Assembly: GCF_003058465.1 (NCBI RefSeq)
Contig: NZ_CP028901.1
Location: 1,116,001-1,180,000, forward strand
Direction: 5' to 3'
DNA length: 64,000 nt
From: Orrella marina
Lineage (GTDB): Bacteria > Pseudomonadota > Gammaproteobacteria > Burkholderiales > Burkholderiaceae_B
Shown in pieces: positions 45,151-54,374 of this stretch; the stretch's first letter is position 1, and each line of letters starts with the position of its first letter. Made by a program: the position numbers and the translations under genes. The notes beneath the pieces were generated by a model. It had not been told where the DNA came from. It did not search any database and saw only the letters and a list, made by a program, of their open reading frames with translations.

Positions 45151-46312
45151 GCTCCAGAATCAGTGTCGCACTACCGTGCCGGGAACCCAGCAGGCCGCCA
45201 GTACCGTGGGCAAGGGCCAGGTCGCAGTTCGGAACCTGAACCGCCGGATTGGCCTCGCCGCGCAGTTGACGCACAGCCTCGATAACCTTGGTGATGCCAC
45301 CGCGATTGGCAGGGTGGTTGTTGCACAGGCCACCGCCGTCGGTGTTGAAAGGCAGTTTGCCCACACCGGAGATCAGGTTGCCGTCGGCGACAAACTTGCC
45401 ACCTTCGCCTTTCTTGCAGAAGCCCAGATCTTCAAGCTGCATGATCACCGTGATCGTGAAGCTATCGTAGATCGAGGCATACTTGATGTCTTGCTGGGTC
45501 ACGCCGGCCTCTTCGAAGGCACGTGCACCCGAGTAACGAGCGCCGGACCAGGTCAGGTCGACCTCACCACCAAGCTGGCCTTTGACGGCCTCGCCAGCAC
45601 CACGGATGCTGACCAGCGGACGCTTGAGCTTGCGAGCGATTTCGGGACGTGCAACGATCAATGCACCACCGCCATCACTGACCACGCAGCAGTCAAGTCG
45701 CTTGAGCGGCCAGGACACCATGGGAGCGTTCATCACGTCCTCAACCGTCACCACATCACGCAACATGGCGTGAGGGTTGTGCTGGGCGTGATGCGAAGCG
45801 GCAACCTTGACCCAGGCGAGCTGCTCGGGGGTGGTACCAAACTCGTGCATATGACGCGCAGCAACCATTGCATAGCTGTTGACCGTCACTGAACCAAACG
45901 GTGCCTCGAACGGCACGTCGGGCAGGTCGCTACCCCAGCTACGTGGCTGCATGCCGGAGGATCCAGCAGAGCGAGGACGGCCAGCTAGGGTGATCAGTGC
46001 AATGTCGCACTTGCCCATGGCGATCGCCTGGGCAGCGTGCGAGACGTGAATCAGGTAGGAGGAACCGCCGGTTTCGGTCGAATCCACATGGCGCAGATTG
46101 GTCAGCCCCATGTAGTCGATCATGTTCAGGGCGCCAAGACCAGGTGCGTCGCCAGCACAAAAGTAACCGTCAACATCACTGAGCGACAGGCCAGCGTCTT
46201 CCAGAGCGCCTTTGGCACTTTCTGCATGCAGTTGAGCGACGGACTTGTCCGGTGCCTTGCGAGTCGGGTGCTCATAAGCACCCACGATATAAGCTTTGTC
46301 TCGTAAAGTCAT
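45143..46312 (-). CDS. SCP2-type thiolase-like protein lacking the nucleophilic Cys
   Basis: A 389-aa thiolase-fold protein. Where thiolases have the nucleophilic Cys in a 'CASG' loop, this reads STETGGSSY (residues 78-86), with no Cys. The C-terminal catalytic motif is HGTGGLLGSRHG instead of CxGGG. The GGGLCNNHPANRGG segment keeps the substrate-region His. Such Cys-less members paired with DUF35 include lipid-transfer-protein-like retro-aldolases of steroid side-chain degradation, so C-C lyase activity on a CoA thioester is plausible. ATG 46312 is used; the longer frame is not supported. Divergent from a CaiB gene. Confidence 0.85.
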   Translation of the reverse strand: MTLRDKAYIVGAYEHPTRKAPDKSVAQLHAESAKGALEDAGLSLSDVDGYFCAGDAPGLGALNMIDYMGLTNLRHVDSTETGGSSYLIHVSHAAQAIAMGKCDIALITLAGRPRSAGSSGMQPRSWGSDLPDVPFEAPFGSVTVNSYAMVAARHMHEFGTTPEQLAWVKVAASHHAQHNPHAMLRDVVTVEDVMNAPMVSWPLKRLDCCVVSDGGGALIVARPEIARKLKRPLVSIRGAGEAVKGQLGGEVDLTWSGARYSGARAFEEAGVTQQDIKYASIYDSFTITVIMQLEDLGFCKKGEGGKFVADGNLISGVGKLPFNTDGGGLCNNHPANRGGITKVIEAVRQLRGEANPAVQVPNCDLALAHGTGGLLGSRHGSATLILERV

Positions 46313-46746
46313 GGGTTCTGTGTCTTTAAAAGTTGGAAAAAGAGTTCGCACATGCATGTGGAACAGGCCAACGTCTTTTTATCATCTAGAACGACTTGAT
46401 GTTTTGTGATTTGCAAAGGGGGCTTTTAGAGCAGATCTCGATCGCCGTGACTACGCCCCAGCACCACTATAGATCGCCGGGCGAGGGCGCATGGGAACAA
46501 GGCAAAAACGGGTGAAACCCAGAAACTGGCCGCAAGAGAAAAGAAGGAAGATGGCGACAGGACGGGATGAAAGGACCATGCTGCATCCCGGTAGCCGGAA
46601 CGTTCAGCGCGTACTGCCCGCAAACCTGAAAGCTGAAAATACAAAAGACGGAAAGACAGCGGCAGAGGAACCACTGCCCACGACGCGGGCAGTTCTGTTA
46701 TTGTCTGAATCCATCACGTCAACCTGTTAAGGAAAACCGAATCACC
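46313..46746. promoter_or_regulatory. Divergent gap between thiolase-like and CaiB genes
   Basis: Contains GGGATG-N13-CATCCC (about 46564-46588), a possible operator, and AAGGAAAA before the CaiB start as ribosome site. Short frames here show no family features. Confidence 0.35.
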
Positions 46747-47970
46747 ATGAGACAAGCCCTTGAACATTTGCGCGTACTGGACTTGACCCGAATCTTCGCA
46801 GGCCCATGGGCGACACAGAACCTGGCCGATCTTGGTGCGCGTGTCATCAAGGTCGAGCGACCCGTTCGCGGCGACGACACCCGTTCCTGGGGCCCTCCCT
46901 TTCTGAAGGACGCCGAAGGTAACGAGTCACGCGAAGCGTCCTACTTCATGGCAGTCAATCGCAACAAGGAGTCCATTACGGTGGACATCTCCACGCCCGA
47001 AGGGCAGGAGATCGTGCGTGAGCTTGCCAAGACGGTTGATATCGTGGTGGAAAATTATAAAGTCGGCGATCTCAAGCGATACGGACTGGACTATGAGAGC
47101 CTGAGCGCGCTGAATCCACGTATGGTGTACTGTTCCATCACGGGCTTTGGACAGTCGGGACCGTACTCATCGCTGCCGGGATACGATTTTGTGTTCCAGG
47201 GCATGGGCGGACTCATGAGCCTGACTGGCAAACCGGATACCGAGCCAGGTGGTGGCCCCATGAAGTTCGGCCTGGCCATCAGCGACCTGACCACTGGCAT
47301 GTACGCTACCTTTGCGATCCTGGCGGCCATCGAGCATCGTCACATCAGCGGCAAGGGCCAGTACATCGACATGTCGCTGCTTGACTGCACCGTGTCACTG
47401 ACGTCCTACATGTCGATGAACTACTTCTTTAGCGGCGAAGTGCCCAAGCGCATGGGCAACGTGCACACCAACATCGTGCCTTACCAGGTCTTCCGGTGCA
47501 AAGAAGGCGACATCATCATGGCTGTCGGAAACGACTCGCAGTTTGCAGACATGTGTCGTTCGGTGGGCTTACCCGAACTGAGTGAAGACCCCCGTTTCAA
47601 GGTGCAGTCCAACCGGGTGCGCAACCGTCTGGAGCTGATCCCGATTCTTGACAAGGCAATGCTCCAGCACACGATGCTGGAATGGGTCGAGATCTTCGAG
47701 AAGAACAACGTGCCGTGCGGACCGATCTACACTCTGGACCAGGTATTCGAGGATGAGCAGGTCAAACACCGTCACATGAAAACCGAGCTGAACCATCCGC
47801 TTGGCGTGAACGTGCCGACGGTCGCCAACCCGATCCGCATGTCCGACACGCCTATTCAACTGCGCAAACCGGCACCTCTGCTTGGTAGCAGCACGGAAGA
47901 CGTTCTCAAAAGTGAGCTTGGTCTGAGTGACGACCAGATCAAGGGCCTTCGTGACAAAGGCATTCTCTGA
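46747..47970 (+). CDS. CaiB/BaiF-family CoA transferase
   Basis: A 407-aa family III CoA transferase. Motifs: LRVLDLTRIFAGPWATQNLADLGARVIKVE, YFMAVNRNKESITVDI, ITGFGQSGPYSSLPGYDFVFQGMGGLMSLTG, and FGLAISDLTTGMYATFAIL with the predicted catalytic Asp. It transfers CoA from a donor thioester to a carboxylate. It is divergent from the thiolase-like/DUF35 operon, which could act later on the same CoA ester. Followed by a good terminator, so monocistronic. Confidence 0.93.
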   Translation: MRQALEHLRVLDLTRIFAGPWATQNLADLGARVIKVERPVRGDDTRSWGPPFLKDAEGNESREASYFMAVNRNKESITVDISTPEGQEIVRELAKTVDIVVENYKVGDLKRYGLDYESLSALNPRMVYCSITGFGQSGPYSSLPGYDFVFQGMGGLMSLTGKPDTEPGGGPMKFGLAISDLTTGMYATFAILAAIEHRHISGKGQYIDMSLLDCTVSLTSYMSMNYFFSGEVPKRMGNVHTNIVPYQVFRCKEGDIIMAVGNDSQFADMCRSVGLPELSEDPRFKVQSNRVRNRLELIPILDKAMLQHTMLEWVEIFEKNNVPCGPIYTLDQVFEDEQVKHRHMKTELNHPLGVNVPTVANPIRMSDTPIQLRKPAPLLGSSTEDVLKSELGLSDDQIKGLRDKGIL

Positions 47971-48011
47971 TCCTTTTATGACCAGCAGTTGACGCTGGCA
48001 ATGCCCGCCTG

Positions 48012-48047
48012 TACCCGCCCCCTTAAAGGTCGGCGGGTATTTATTTA
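48012..48047 (+). terminator. Terminator after the CaiB gene
   Basis: A perfect 8-bp stem TACCCGCC / GGCGGGTA (48012-48019, 48032-48039) is followed by TTTATTTA. It lies 42 bp after the CaiB stop and is oriented for plus-strand transcription. Confidence 0.75.
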
Positions 48048-48200
48048 CGGGTCAGCTGCAGATGCAGTGATCGAAGATGGCGCATCCCAGCGAAAATATG
48101 CGCTCCTGGGCCCGGGCATCCAAGGTGCTCTTGCGTACAGGTTGCATATCTGAACCACCCCATGGCTAACACCAGAGGCTTGCGCTCACAACGGGTCAGT

Positions 48201-48572
48201 TCATGAGTCGGTCTCTCTGGCCAGCACGGCCGCGAGGACTACCACGAGCCAGCTCAGAATCAAGGCGGTTCCGCCCGTGGGCGCAAACTTGCCCAGCGCC
48301 GTCAAGCCCAGCAGATACTTAGCATAGATCGAGCCGCTAAACCCGACAACGCCCAGCAACATTAGCGCACGGGCAATCCCCATCAGACGAAACGTCACCC
48401 CGGACAACGCCACCAGGGCGATGGCGTGCAGTATCTGGTACGTGCTTGCACGTTCCAGTGACGTGACGGCCACCGGGTCCTGCACTGCGTGAGCAGCAAT
48501 GGCCCCGAGAGCAACTCCGGTTGCTCCCAGAATCCCTGCCACGATCAACCAGGGACGTGATCCAGTGGTCAT
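48201..48572 (-). CDS. DUF423-family small membrane protein
   Basis: A 123-aa inner-membrane protein with four hydrophobic helices. Typical DUF423 features: IVAGILGATGVALGAIAAHAV, ERASTYQILHAIALVAL, and FSGSIYAKYLLGLTALGKFAPTGGTALILSWL, with conserved His, Gly and Pro. ATG 48572 has AGGAG eight bases upstream, whereas the longer in-frame lead is polar and unsupported. Function unknown. Confidence 0.9.
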   Translation of the reverse strand: MTTGSRPWLIVAGILGATGVALGAIAAHAVQDPVAVTSLERASTYQILHAIALVALSGVTFRLMGIARALMLLGVVGFSGSIYAKYLLGLTALGKFAPTGGTALILSWLVVVLAAVLARETDS

Positions 48573-49342
48573 TTCGAACTCTCCTGATAAGTGAACATGA
48601 ATATAAATACGGGACAAGAATTTAAAATCCGGCCAAACCATAGCAGACCCTGGCCGAGCCCTGACAGATCCGGCTGGCGCATCGGCTGCGCACGTCTTCC
48701 GGACCAAGGCAATGTCATCGTCCTGCACCATCGCCTACTATCATCACCCTCGCCATGCTGGTCGCAGATACTCTCAAACGGGTATCATCCTGCCTCTTGA
48801 GATGAAGAAGTGAAAGATTGACAGGCTAAACCCTCAGGGTGCTTCGACGGTTTAACATATATGGATGCGGCAAACCTGGGGCATGGGTGGAGAAAGTGTC
48901 TGGCAGGTGTCAATAAACGGGAAACGGTACGGCAACAAGCTTTACAGTGTGGTGCGCAGACAAGCGTGGTGATTCTGCCAGGCAGTCATCCGGGCTGCCC
49001 GGATCTGCGTTGTGCCAACTCACGCATACCAGGCCGAATCGATATCATGTGACATGTTTCCACATGCCTGGACGTTTATCGACAGGCGTCTGCGCAAAGT
49101 CTGCCATCGGAACTCCAGGCATTTTTGCATGGCGCGCTGCTTTTACCTGAGTATGCGATCGTGACGCCTTGCGCCAGTGCAAACACGGCAGCCCTGCGTT
49201 TGTGAGGCGTTACTTGTTGCGCTTGCATTGATTGCCGAAACGCCATCGGCCGTTCAGATCAATCAGGCCTTACTGGTTATACATAGGGTCCGACTAGCGT
49301 CGCTAACCAGGCTTGTCGGGACTTTTTTCTGGAGTGATGTTC
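48573..49342. other. Divergent gap between DUF423 and lipoprotein genes
   Basis: A 770-bp stretch with no supported gene. A small inverted repeat CATGTG-N9-CACATG lies at 49046-49066. Short frames (60-100 codons) on both strands show no recognisable features. Confidence 0.35.
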
Positions 49343-49804
49343 ATGCACAAAGTCTTGAAAAACTCGTTCGTCCGGGCAACCGGCCTGATCTGCGCGCTCG
49401 CGCTGGCTGGATGTGCTGGCATCAAACCGGGCGAATCGCCATCATCGCAGTTCACCGTGCCACTGACCGTCAAGCAGACGTATGATCGCGCCATGGCTCA
49501 GACACAATATTGTCTGGTCACCAACGACAATTTTCCGGTCAAGGCAGATATCACGGCAGATGGCCAGCAGGCACAGATCGAGGTGCTGATGACTTTTACA
49601 TCGGAAGTCATGGCCCGCGTCGACATGCAGGCCTTGTCAGCGAACAGCACCCGTGTAGACGTCCAGATGTGGGGTGAAAACGTCTGGAATCAGAGCGCAG
49701 TAGACGCCATGCAGGCCGCCATCCAGTTTGGTGTGCCGAGTTGCACCAACTATTTTCCGGGCCCAGAAACCAGCAACCAGACGATCATCAAGCGAAGACG
49801 ATGA
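49343..49804 (+). CDS. Small hypothetical lipoprotein
   Basis: A 153-aa protein with a lipoprotein signal ending in LALAGC (lipobox, Cys about 24) and a single mature domain: VPLTVKQTYDRAMAQTQYCLVT, an ADGQQAQIEV strand and RVDVQMWGENVW. Three more Cys may form disulfides. ATG 49343 is favoured because GGAG lies 8 bases upstream; ATG 49337 is also possible. Similar small lipoproteins are frequent in Bordetella-like genomes. Function unknown. Confidence 0.75.
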   Translation: MHKVLKNSFVRATGLICALALAGCAGIKPGESPSSQFTVPLTVKQTYDRAMAQTQYCLVTNDNFPVKADITADGQQAQIEVLMTFTSEVMARVDMQALSANSTRVDVQMWGENVWNQSAVDAMQAAIQFGVPSCTNYFPGPETSNQTIIKRRR

Positions 49805-49903
49805 TTGCGCAATCCGGACCACGATACGGCACACGTGCAGTGTCGTTGCGGATTTCTTACCATTGCTGCTTCAATACAGCCCTAACTGAATTTCAATCAA
49901 ACC

Positions 49904-50320
49904 ATGACTACAACATTCGCACAACAAGGACAGGTCAGCTACTTTGGTCTGCACATCCCCTATCTCGAGCACCTTGGCATCGAACCGGTCGAAATCGGCG
50001 AGGACACGGCGGTCACACGACTGACGCGCCGTAATGAGGTCGTCAACAGCCGGGGGCATATCCACGGCGGGGCACTCCTGAGCATGCTGGATTTCACGCT
50101 GAGTGCGGCCGGACGTTCACATGATCCGGTCGGCACCGGGGTTGCCACCATTGATCTGTCTTCCAGTTTTCTGTCGCCTGGCGACTCGGACCTGATTTGT
50201 CGGGCTCGTTGCATTCGCCGCGGTTCGTCTATCTGTTTCTGTGAGGGTGAAATCCTCAACGAAGCCGGGCAGGTTGTTGCCAAAGCAATGGCCTCCTTCA
50301 AAATGTTCAAGGTGAAGTAA
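49904..50320 (+). CDS. PaaI-family hotdog thioesterase
   Basis: A 138-aa hotdog-fold thioesterase. RNEVVNSRGHIHGGALLSMLDFTLSAA contains the Asn/Gly-His-x-His-Gly-Gly catalytic helix start. VATIDLSSSFLSPG and the following Cys-rich strands complete the fold. It likely hydrolyses an aryl- or acyl-CoA. It is 5 bp upstream of the YqeY gene, so the two are co-transcribed. Confidence 0.88.
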   Translation: MTTTFAQQGQVSYFGLHIPYLEHLGIEPVEIGEDTAVTRLTRRNEVVNSRGHIHGGALLSMLDFTLSAAGRSHDPVGTGVATIDLSSSFLSPGDSDLICRARCIRRGSSICFCEGEILNEAGQVVAKAMASFKMFKVK

Positions 50321-50325
50321 CTATC

Positions 50326-50781
50326 ATGTCTCTGAAAGAATCGATTTCAACTGAAGTCAAGAATGCCATGCGGGCCAGGGATTCTGCCCGCCTGGGAACC
50401 CTGCGGTTTCTGCAGGCCGCCATCAAGCAAAAGGAAGTCGACGAGCGACGCGATCTGAGCGATGCCGATGTCACGTCGATTATCGAGAAGCAGATCAAGC
50501 AGCGTCGCGAATCGATCGCAGCTTACGAGCAGGCTGGCCGCACCGAAACAGCTGAACAAGAGAAAGCCGAGATCATCGTCTTGCAAGCGTTTCTTCCTCA
50601 GGCGGCCGAGCCCGCCGAAATCGAAGCCGCGATCACGGCTGCAATCGCGCAGGCCAAGGCGGCTGGCGCGCAGGGACCAGCCGTCATGGGCAAAGTCATG
50701 GCAAGCCTGAAGCAGGCACTGGCCGGCCGTGCCGACATGGCATCCGTTTCCCAGCAGGTCAAGGCAAAACTGAACGGCTGA
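50326..50781 (+). CDS. GatB/YqeY domain-containing protein
   Basis: A 151-aa protein entirely made of the YqeY domain. It has the N-terminal helical part MSLKESISTEVKNAMRARDSARLGTLRFLQAAIKQKEVDER, then EIIVLQAFLPQAAEPAEI and the tail GKVMASLKQALAGRADMASVSQQVKAKL, as in the tRNA-binding tail of GatB. Free-standing YqeY proteins are common and of uncertain role in tRNA-dependent amidation. Directly follows the thioesterase gene. Confidence 0.92.
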   Translation: MSLKESISTEVKNAMRARDSARLGTLRFLQAAIKQKEVDERRDLSDADVTSIIEKQIKQRRESIAAYEQAGRTETAEQEKAEIIVLQAFLPQAAEPAEIEAAITAAIAQAKAAGAQGPAVMGKVMASLKQALAGRADMASVSQQVKAKLNG

Positions 50782-50850
50782 GCAAGAACCGAATGACTGC
50801 GGGTCAATAGAAGAGGGGTGACTGAAAGGAACTCCTCCCGACCATCTGTC

Positions 50851-53800
50851 TCAGTACGGACTGCGCAAGTTACCGAACGCACGCAAACTGTCAGTCGCGC
50901 CGGACAGTTTGACGCTTTGACCTGGGCTGGCGCCATCATCTGAATGTCCCTCAGACGGGGCACCTGAACTACCATGCCGGGAGACTTCAAACGTTGCGGG
51001 TTTTACGGCTCGGCCAGCATCTTCACTTTGCTGGCCACTCTGCTCACGCTTGTCAGACAGCAATGCAGCAAGACGCGGTGTCTCATCCACCAATCGCCCG
51101 GCCAGCAAGTGACAGGTACTATCGTGTGCCTGCCAGGTTCCGACCACACCCAGCAACCGAGCGTGCAGCAGCATATGACGCTCGCGCTCAACCAGAGCAG
51201 GGTACAGAATCACATTCACATTACCGGTTTCATCTTCGAGGGTGAGAAACATCACGCCATTGGCCGTTGGTGGACGTTGACGCATGACAACCAGTCCGCA
51301 GGCACGTGAGAGCTGCCCATGCCAGCGTCCCGTCAACTGACTCGCCGACAGATAACGCACGGCAGCAAGCCCGGATCTCAAGTAGCTAACGGGGTGCGCA
51401 CCCAGGGTATAACCCAGCTGAACGTAGTCAGCCACCAGATCTTCAAGTGGCGTAGGTGGGTCAATAAAATCAGGGGCTGGAGCAACAACTGCATCCGCCG
51501 CGACGACTGCAGACGGGCCACCAGCCCGGGCGTGGACAGAGTCAGGCATCGCCACAGCACGTGTCAGCAAACTGTCACGAACAGGCGCATCCGCAATCTC
51601 CCACATGGCATGGTGGCGGTGGCCCGTCAGACTGGCCAAGGCTCCGGCTGCTGCCAGTTGCTCGAGCGCTCCCCGGTCAAGCTGCGCCCGTAGCGCCAGT
51701 GACTGAACGCTTTCAAATGCAACTTTGTGCGTATACGAACCAGGCTGCACGCGGGCCTGTCCGATTCGCTGTGCAGCTTGCGTCTGCAGGCCCCTGACCT
51801 GATTCATGCCCAGACGCACGGCCGGCCGGGAGCCACCTGGGCTGGGCGATGATACGTACTCCAGCGTACACAGCCAGTCACTGTGCTGGACGTCGACCGG
51901 TAAAACCCCGACACCCTGCCGGCGAGCGTCCTGAATCAGTTGAGATGGCGTGTAAAACCCCATCGGCTGCGAGTTCAGCAACGCCGCCAGAAATGCCTCG
52001 GGTTCATGGCATTTAAGCCACGCGCTCACATACGCCAGCCAGGCGAAGCTGGCAGCATGGCTTTCCGGAAATCCGTACTCGGCAAATCCTTCGATCTGAT
52101 GATAGACCGCACGGGCAAATGCGGGGTCGTAGCCATTGGCCAGCAGCCCCCCGATCAGCCGGTCCTGAAACGGCTCGAGCCCACCCTTGCGACGCCAGGC
52201 GGCCATGGCTCGACGCAAGCTGTCGGCTTCGCCGGCGGTAAACCCGGCGGCCACCATGGCAATAGCCATCACCTGTTCCTGAAATATCGGCACACCCAGT
52301 GTTCGCTCCAGCACACGCTGCACATCCGGGCTGGGGTAGGTCACGGGCTCTAGCCCCTGGCGACGCCGCAAGAATGGATGCACCATCCCCCCCTGTATCG
52401 GGCCAGGACGCACAATCGCCACCTCGATCACCAGATCGTAGAAGCATGCAGGCCGCAGCCTGGGCAGCATGCTCATCTGGGCCCGGGATTCGATCTGAAA
52501 CACGCCTACTGTCTGCGCCCGGCTGATCATCTCGAATGTCGCCGCATCATCACGAGCAATATCCTGCATACGAAACTCGGGCAGTCCGCGCCGCCAGGCG
52601 GTGAGCGCCAGTGCCCGGCGAATCGCGCTCAGCATCCCTAACGCCAGCACATCCACTTTCATGAGTCCGAGTGTATCCAGGTCATCCTTGTCCCACTGCA
52701 CCACACTGCGTCCAGGCATGCTGGCAGGCTCGATCGGCACCAGGCTCGAGAGTCGCTGTTGTGACAGCACAAAACCTCCCGGATGCTGAGACAGATGCCG
52801 CACAGACCCCAGCAAAGCCCGCGACAACGCCATCCACTGGCTCAGCAGCCCGGGATCGATCAGGCCGGGATCGATCAGGCCGGGCAACCGCTCATGCAGC
52901 GTATCAAGAGCTTGAGATCGCTCCCACCAGGCAACCGACTGCGCCACATGATCAATCAGGGCCCGATCGACTCCGAGCGCCTTGCCCACATCTCGCAGTG
53001 CACTGCGTGGCCGGTAAGTGATGGCCACCGCGGTCAGGGCGGCCCGATCCCGCCCGTAGCGCGCATAGATGTACTGGATAACCTCTTCACGTCGCTGATG
53101 CTCAAAATCCACATCGATGTCAGGCGGCTCGTTGCGCTCACGGCTGATGAAGCGCTCAAACAGCAGGTTGCCATTGACGGGATCGACCTCGGTGATGCCC
53201 AGGCAGTAACACACAGCCGAGTTGGCAGCCGAACCTCGCCCCTGACAAAGAATGCCGGCCTGGCGGGCAAACCGCACCACGTCATATACCGTCAGGAAGT
53301 AGCATGCATAGCCCAGTTCGGCAATCAGATCGAGCTCATGCCGGATCTGGTCGTGAACAGCTCTGGGGATGCCCTCTGGATAGCGCTTCTGTGCACCAAG
53401 CCAGGTCTGTTCGCGCAGGTATACGTCAGGCGTGTAACCCGACGGCACAATCTCCTCGGGATACTCGTAACGCAGACTGTCAAGCGAGAACTGGCAACGC
53501 TCGGCAATGTCGATCGTTGCCCTTAACCACTGTTCAGGATAAAGCTGGGCCAGACGCACCTTGCTACGCAGGTGCTGTTCTGCATTGGGCGTCAGTGCGT
53601 AGCCGCACTCGCCAACCGGCTTGCCCAGCCGGATGGCCGTCACCACATCCTGCAGCGGTTTCTCGCTACGCCGGGCCATCAACACCATCCCCAGCGCCAC
53701 GCAAGGTAACCCGAAGTCATCGGCTATGGTTTGCACCCTGGCACGCCAGACAGACTGGCTCGCATGTAGCAGCAGGCTCTGGCCCACCCACAGTCTGGAT

Positions 53801-54297
53801 TCGAACCGTGGCACCAGACAGTGCAAACCGGCTTGTAATGCATTCAAGCTGTTGACCGGCGGTGGCAGGACAATTGCCAGACAGTTCTGCAGCGCGTCCA
53901 GATCATCAATCCACATCCGGTAGCTGCCTTTACCAGCACGGGATCGCGCATCGGAAATCGCCTGGCACAACTGCGCGTACCCGGCGTGATCCATGGCCAG
54001 CACCGTGACCCGCCAGGGCTCGGCATGACCTGACCCATTGACATCGTGCTCACCTGTCTCGCGCGCATGCACGGCGAAAGTTGAACCAATGACGAGTTTG
54101 AGCGAATGTTGACGTGCCTGACTGTATGCGCGCACCACTCCTGCCATGGAACACTCGTCGGTCAGTGCCAAGGCCTGATAACCAAGCGCATGGGCACGTT
54201 CGACCAGTGCTTCGGGCGCACTGGTCCCGGTCAGAAAGCTGAAGTAGCTCTGGCAGTGCAGTTCAGCGTATTCAGGGAGCGAGGAAATCGGGCGCAT
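50851..54297 (-). CDS. dnaE2: Error-prone DNA polymerase DnaE2 (ImuC)
   Basis: A 1148-aa C-family polymerase of the SOS mutasome. The N-terminal PHP domain is AELHCQSYFSFLTGTSAPEAL ... ALTDECSMAGVVRAY. The palm carries PPDIDVDFEHQRREEV with the catalytic aspartates and KVDVLALGMLSAI with a third. Then come thumb/finger regions, a helix-hairpin-helix region and an OB fold (LTGRWHGQLSRACGLVVMRQRPPTANGVMFLTLEDETGNVNVIL). About 100 extra residues after the OB fold are Ser/Gly-rich. An in-frame 15-bp duplication gives LIDPGLIDPG. Last gene of imuA-imuB-dnaE2, 77 bp after imuB. Confidence 0.96.
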   Translation of the reverse strand: MRPISSLPEYAELHCQSYFSFLTGTSAPEALVERAHALGYQALALTDECSMAGVVRAYSQARQHSLKLVIGSTFAVHARETGEHDVNGSGHAEPWRVTVLAMDHAGYAQLCQAISDARSRAGKGSYRMWIDDLDALQNCLAIVLPPPVNSLNALQAGLHCLVPRFESRLWVGQSLLLHASQSVWRARVQTIADDFGLPCVALGMVLMARRSEKPLQDVVTAIRLGKPVGECGYALTPNAEQHLRSKVRLAQLYPEQWLRATIDIAERCQFSLDSLRYEYPEEIVPSGYTPDVYLREQTWLGAQKRYPEGIPRAVHDQIRHELDLIAELGYACYFLTVYDVVRFARQAGILCQGRGSAANSAVCYCLGITEVDPVNGNLLFERFISRERNEPPDIDVDFEHQRREEVIQYIYARYGRDRAALTAVAITYRPRSALRDVGKALGVDRALIDHVAQSVAWWERSQALDTLHERLPGLIDPGLIDPGLLSQWMALSRALLGSVRHLSQHPGGFVLSQQRLSSLVPIEPASMPGRSVVQWDKDDLDTLGLMKVDVLALGMLSAIRRALALTAWRRGLPEFRMQDIARDDAATFEMISRAQTVGVFQIESRAQMSMLPRLRPACFYDLVIEVAIVRPGPIQGGMVHPFLRRRQGLEPVTYPSPDVQRVLERTLGVPIFQEQVMAIAMVAAGFTAGEADSLRRAMAAWRRKGGLEPFQDRLIGGLLANGYDPAFARAVYHQIEGFAEYGFPESHAASFAWLAYVSAWLKCHEPEAFLAALLNSQPMGFYTPSQLIQDARRQGVGVLPVDVQHSDWLCTLEYVSSPSPGGSRPAVRLGMNQVRGLQTQAAQRIGQARVQPGSYTHKVAFESVQSLALRAQLDRGALEQLAAAGALASLTGHRHHAMWEIADAPVRDSLLTRAVAMPDSVHARAGGPSAVVAADAVVAPAPDFIDPPTPLEDLVADYVQLGYTLGAHPVSYLRSGLAAVRYLSASQLTGRWHGQLSRACGLVVMRQRPPTANGVMFLTLEDETGNVNVILYPALVERERHMLLHARLLGVVGTWQAHDSTCHLLAGRLVDETPRLAALLSDKREQSGQQSEDAGRAVKPATFEVSRHGSSGAPSEGHSDDGASPGQSVKLSGATDSLRAFGNLRSPY
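52851..52880. repeat. In-frame 15-bp tandem duplication inside dnaE2
   Basis: CGGGATCGATCAGGC occurs twice back to back (52851-52865, 52866-52880), followed by CGGG. It encodes the repeated LIDPG in the protein and keeps the frame. Confidence 0.85.
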
Positions 54298-54374
54298 CAG
54301 ACGTTCGACCTATTTGTGAAAGCAAAGCAACAAATAAAAAAACCCATGCGAAACAGAACAACACAGAGCACGGA

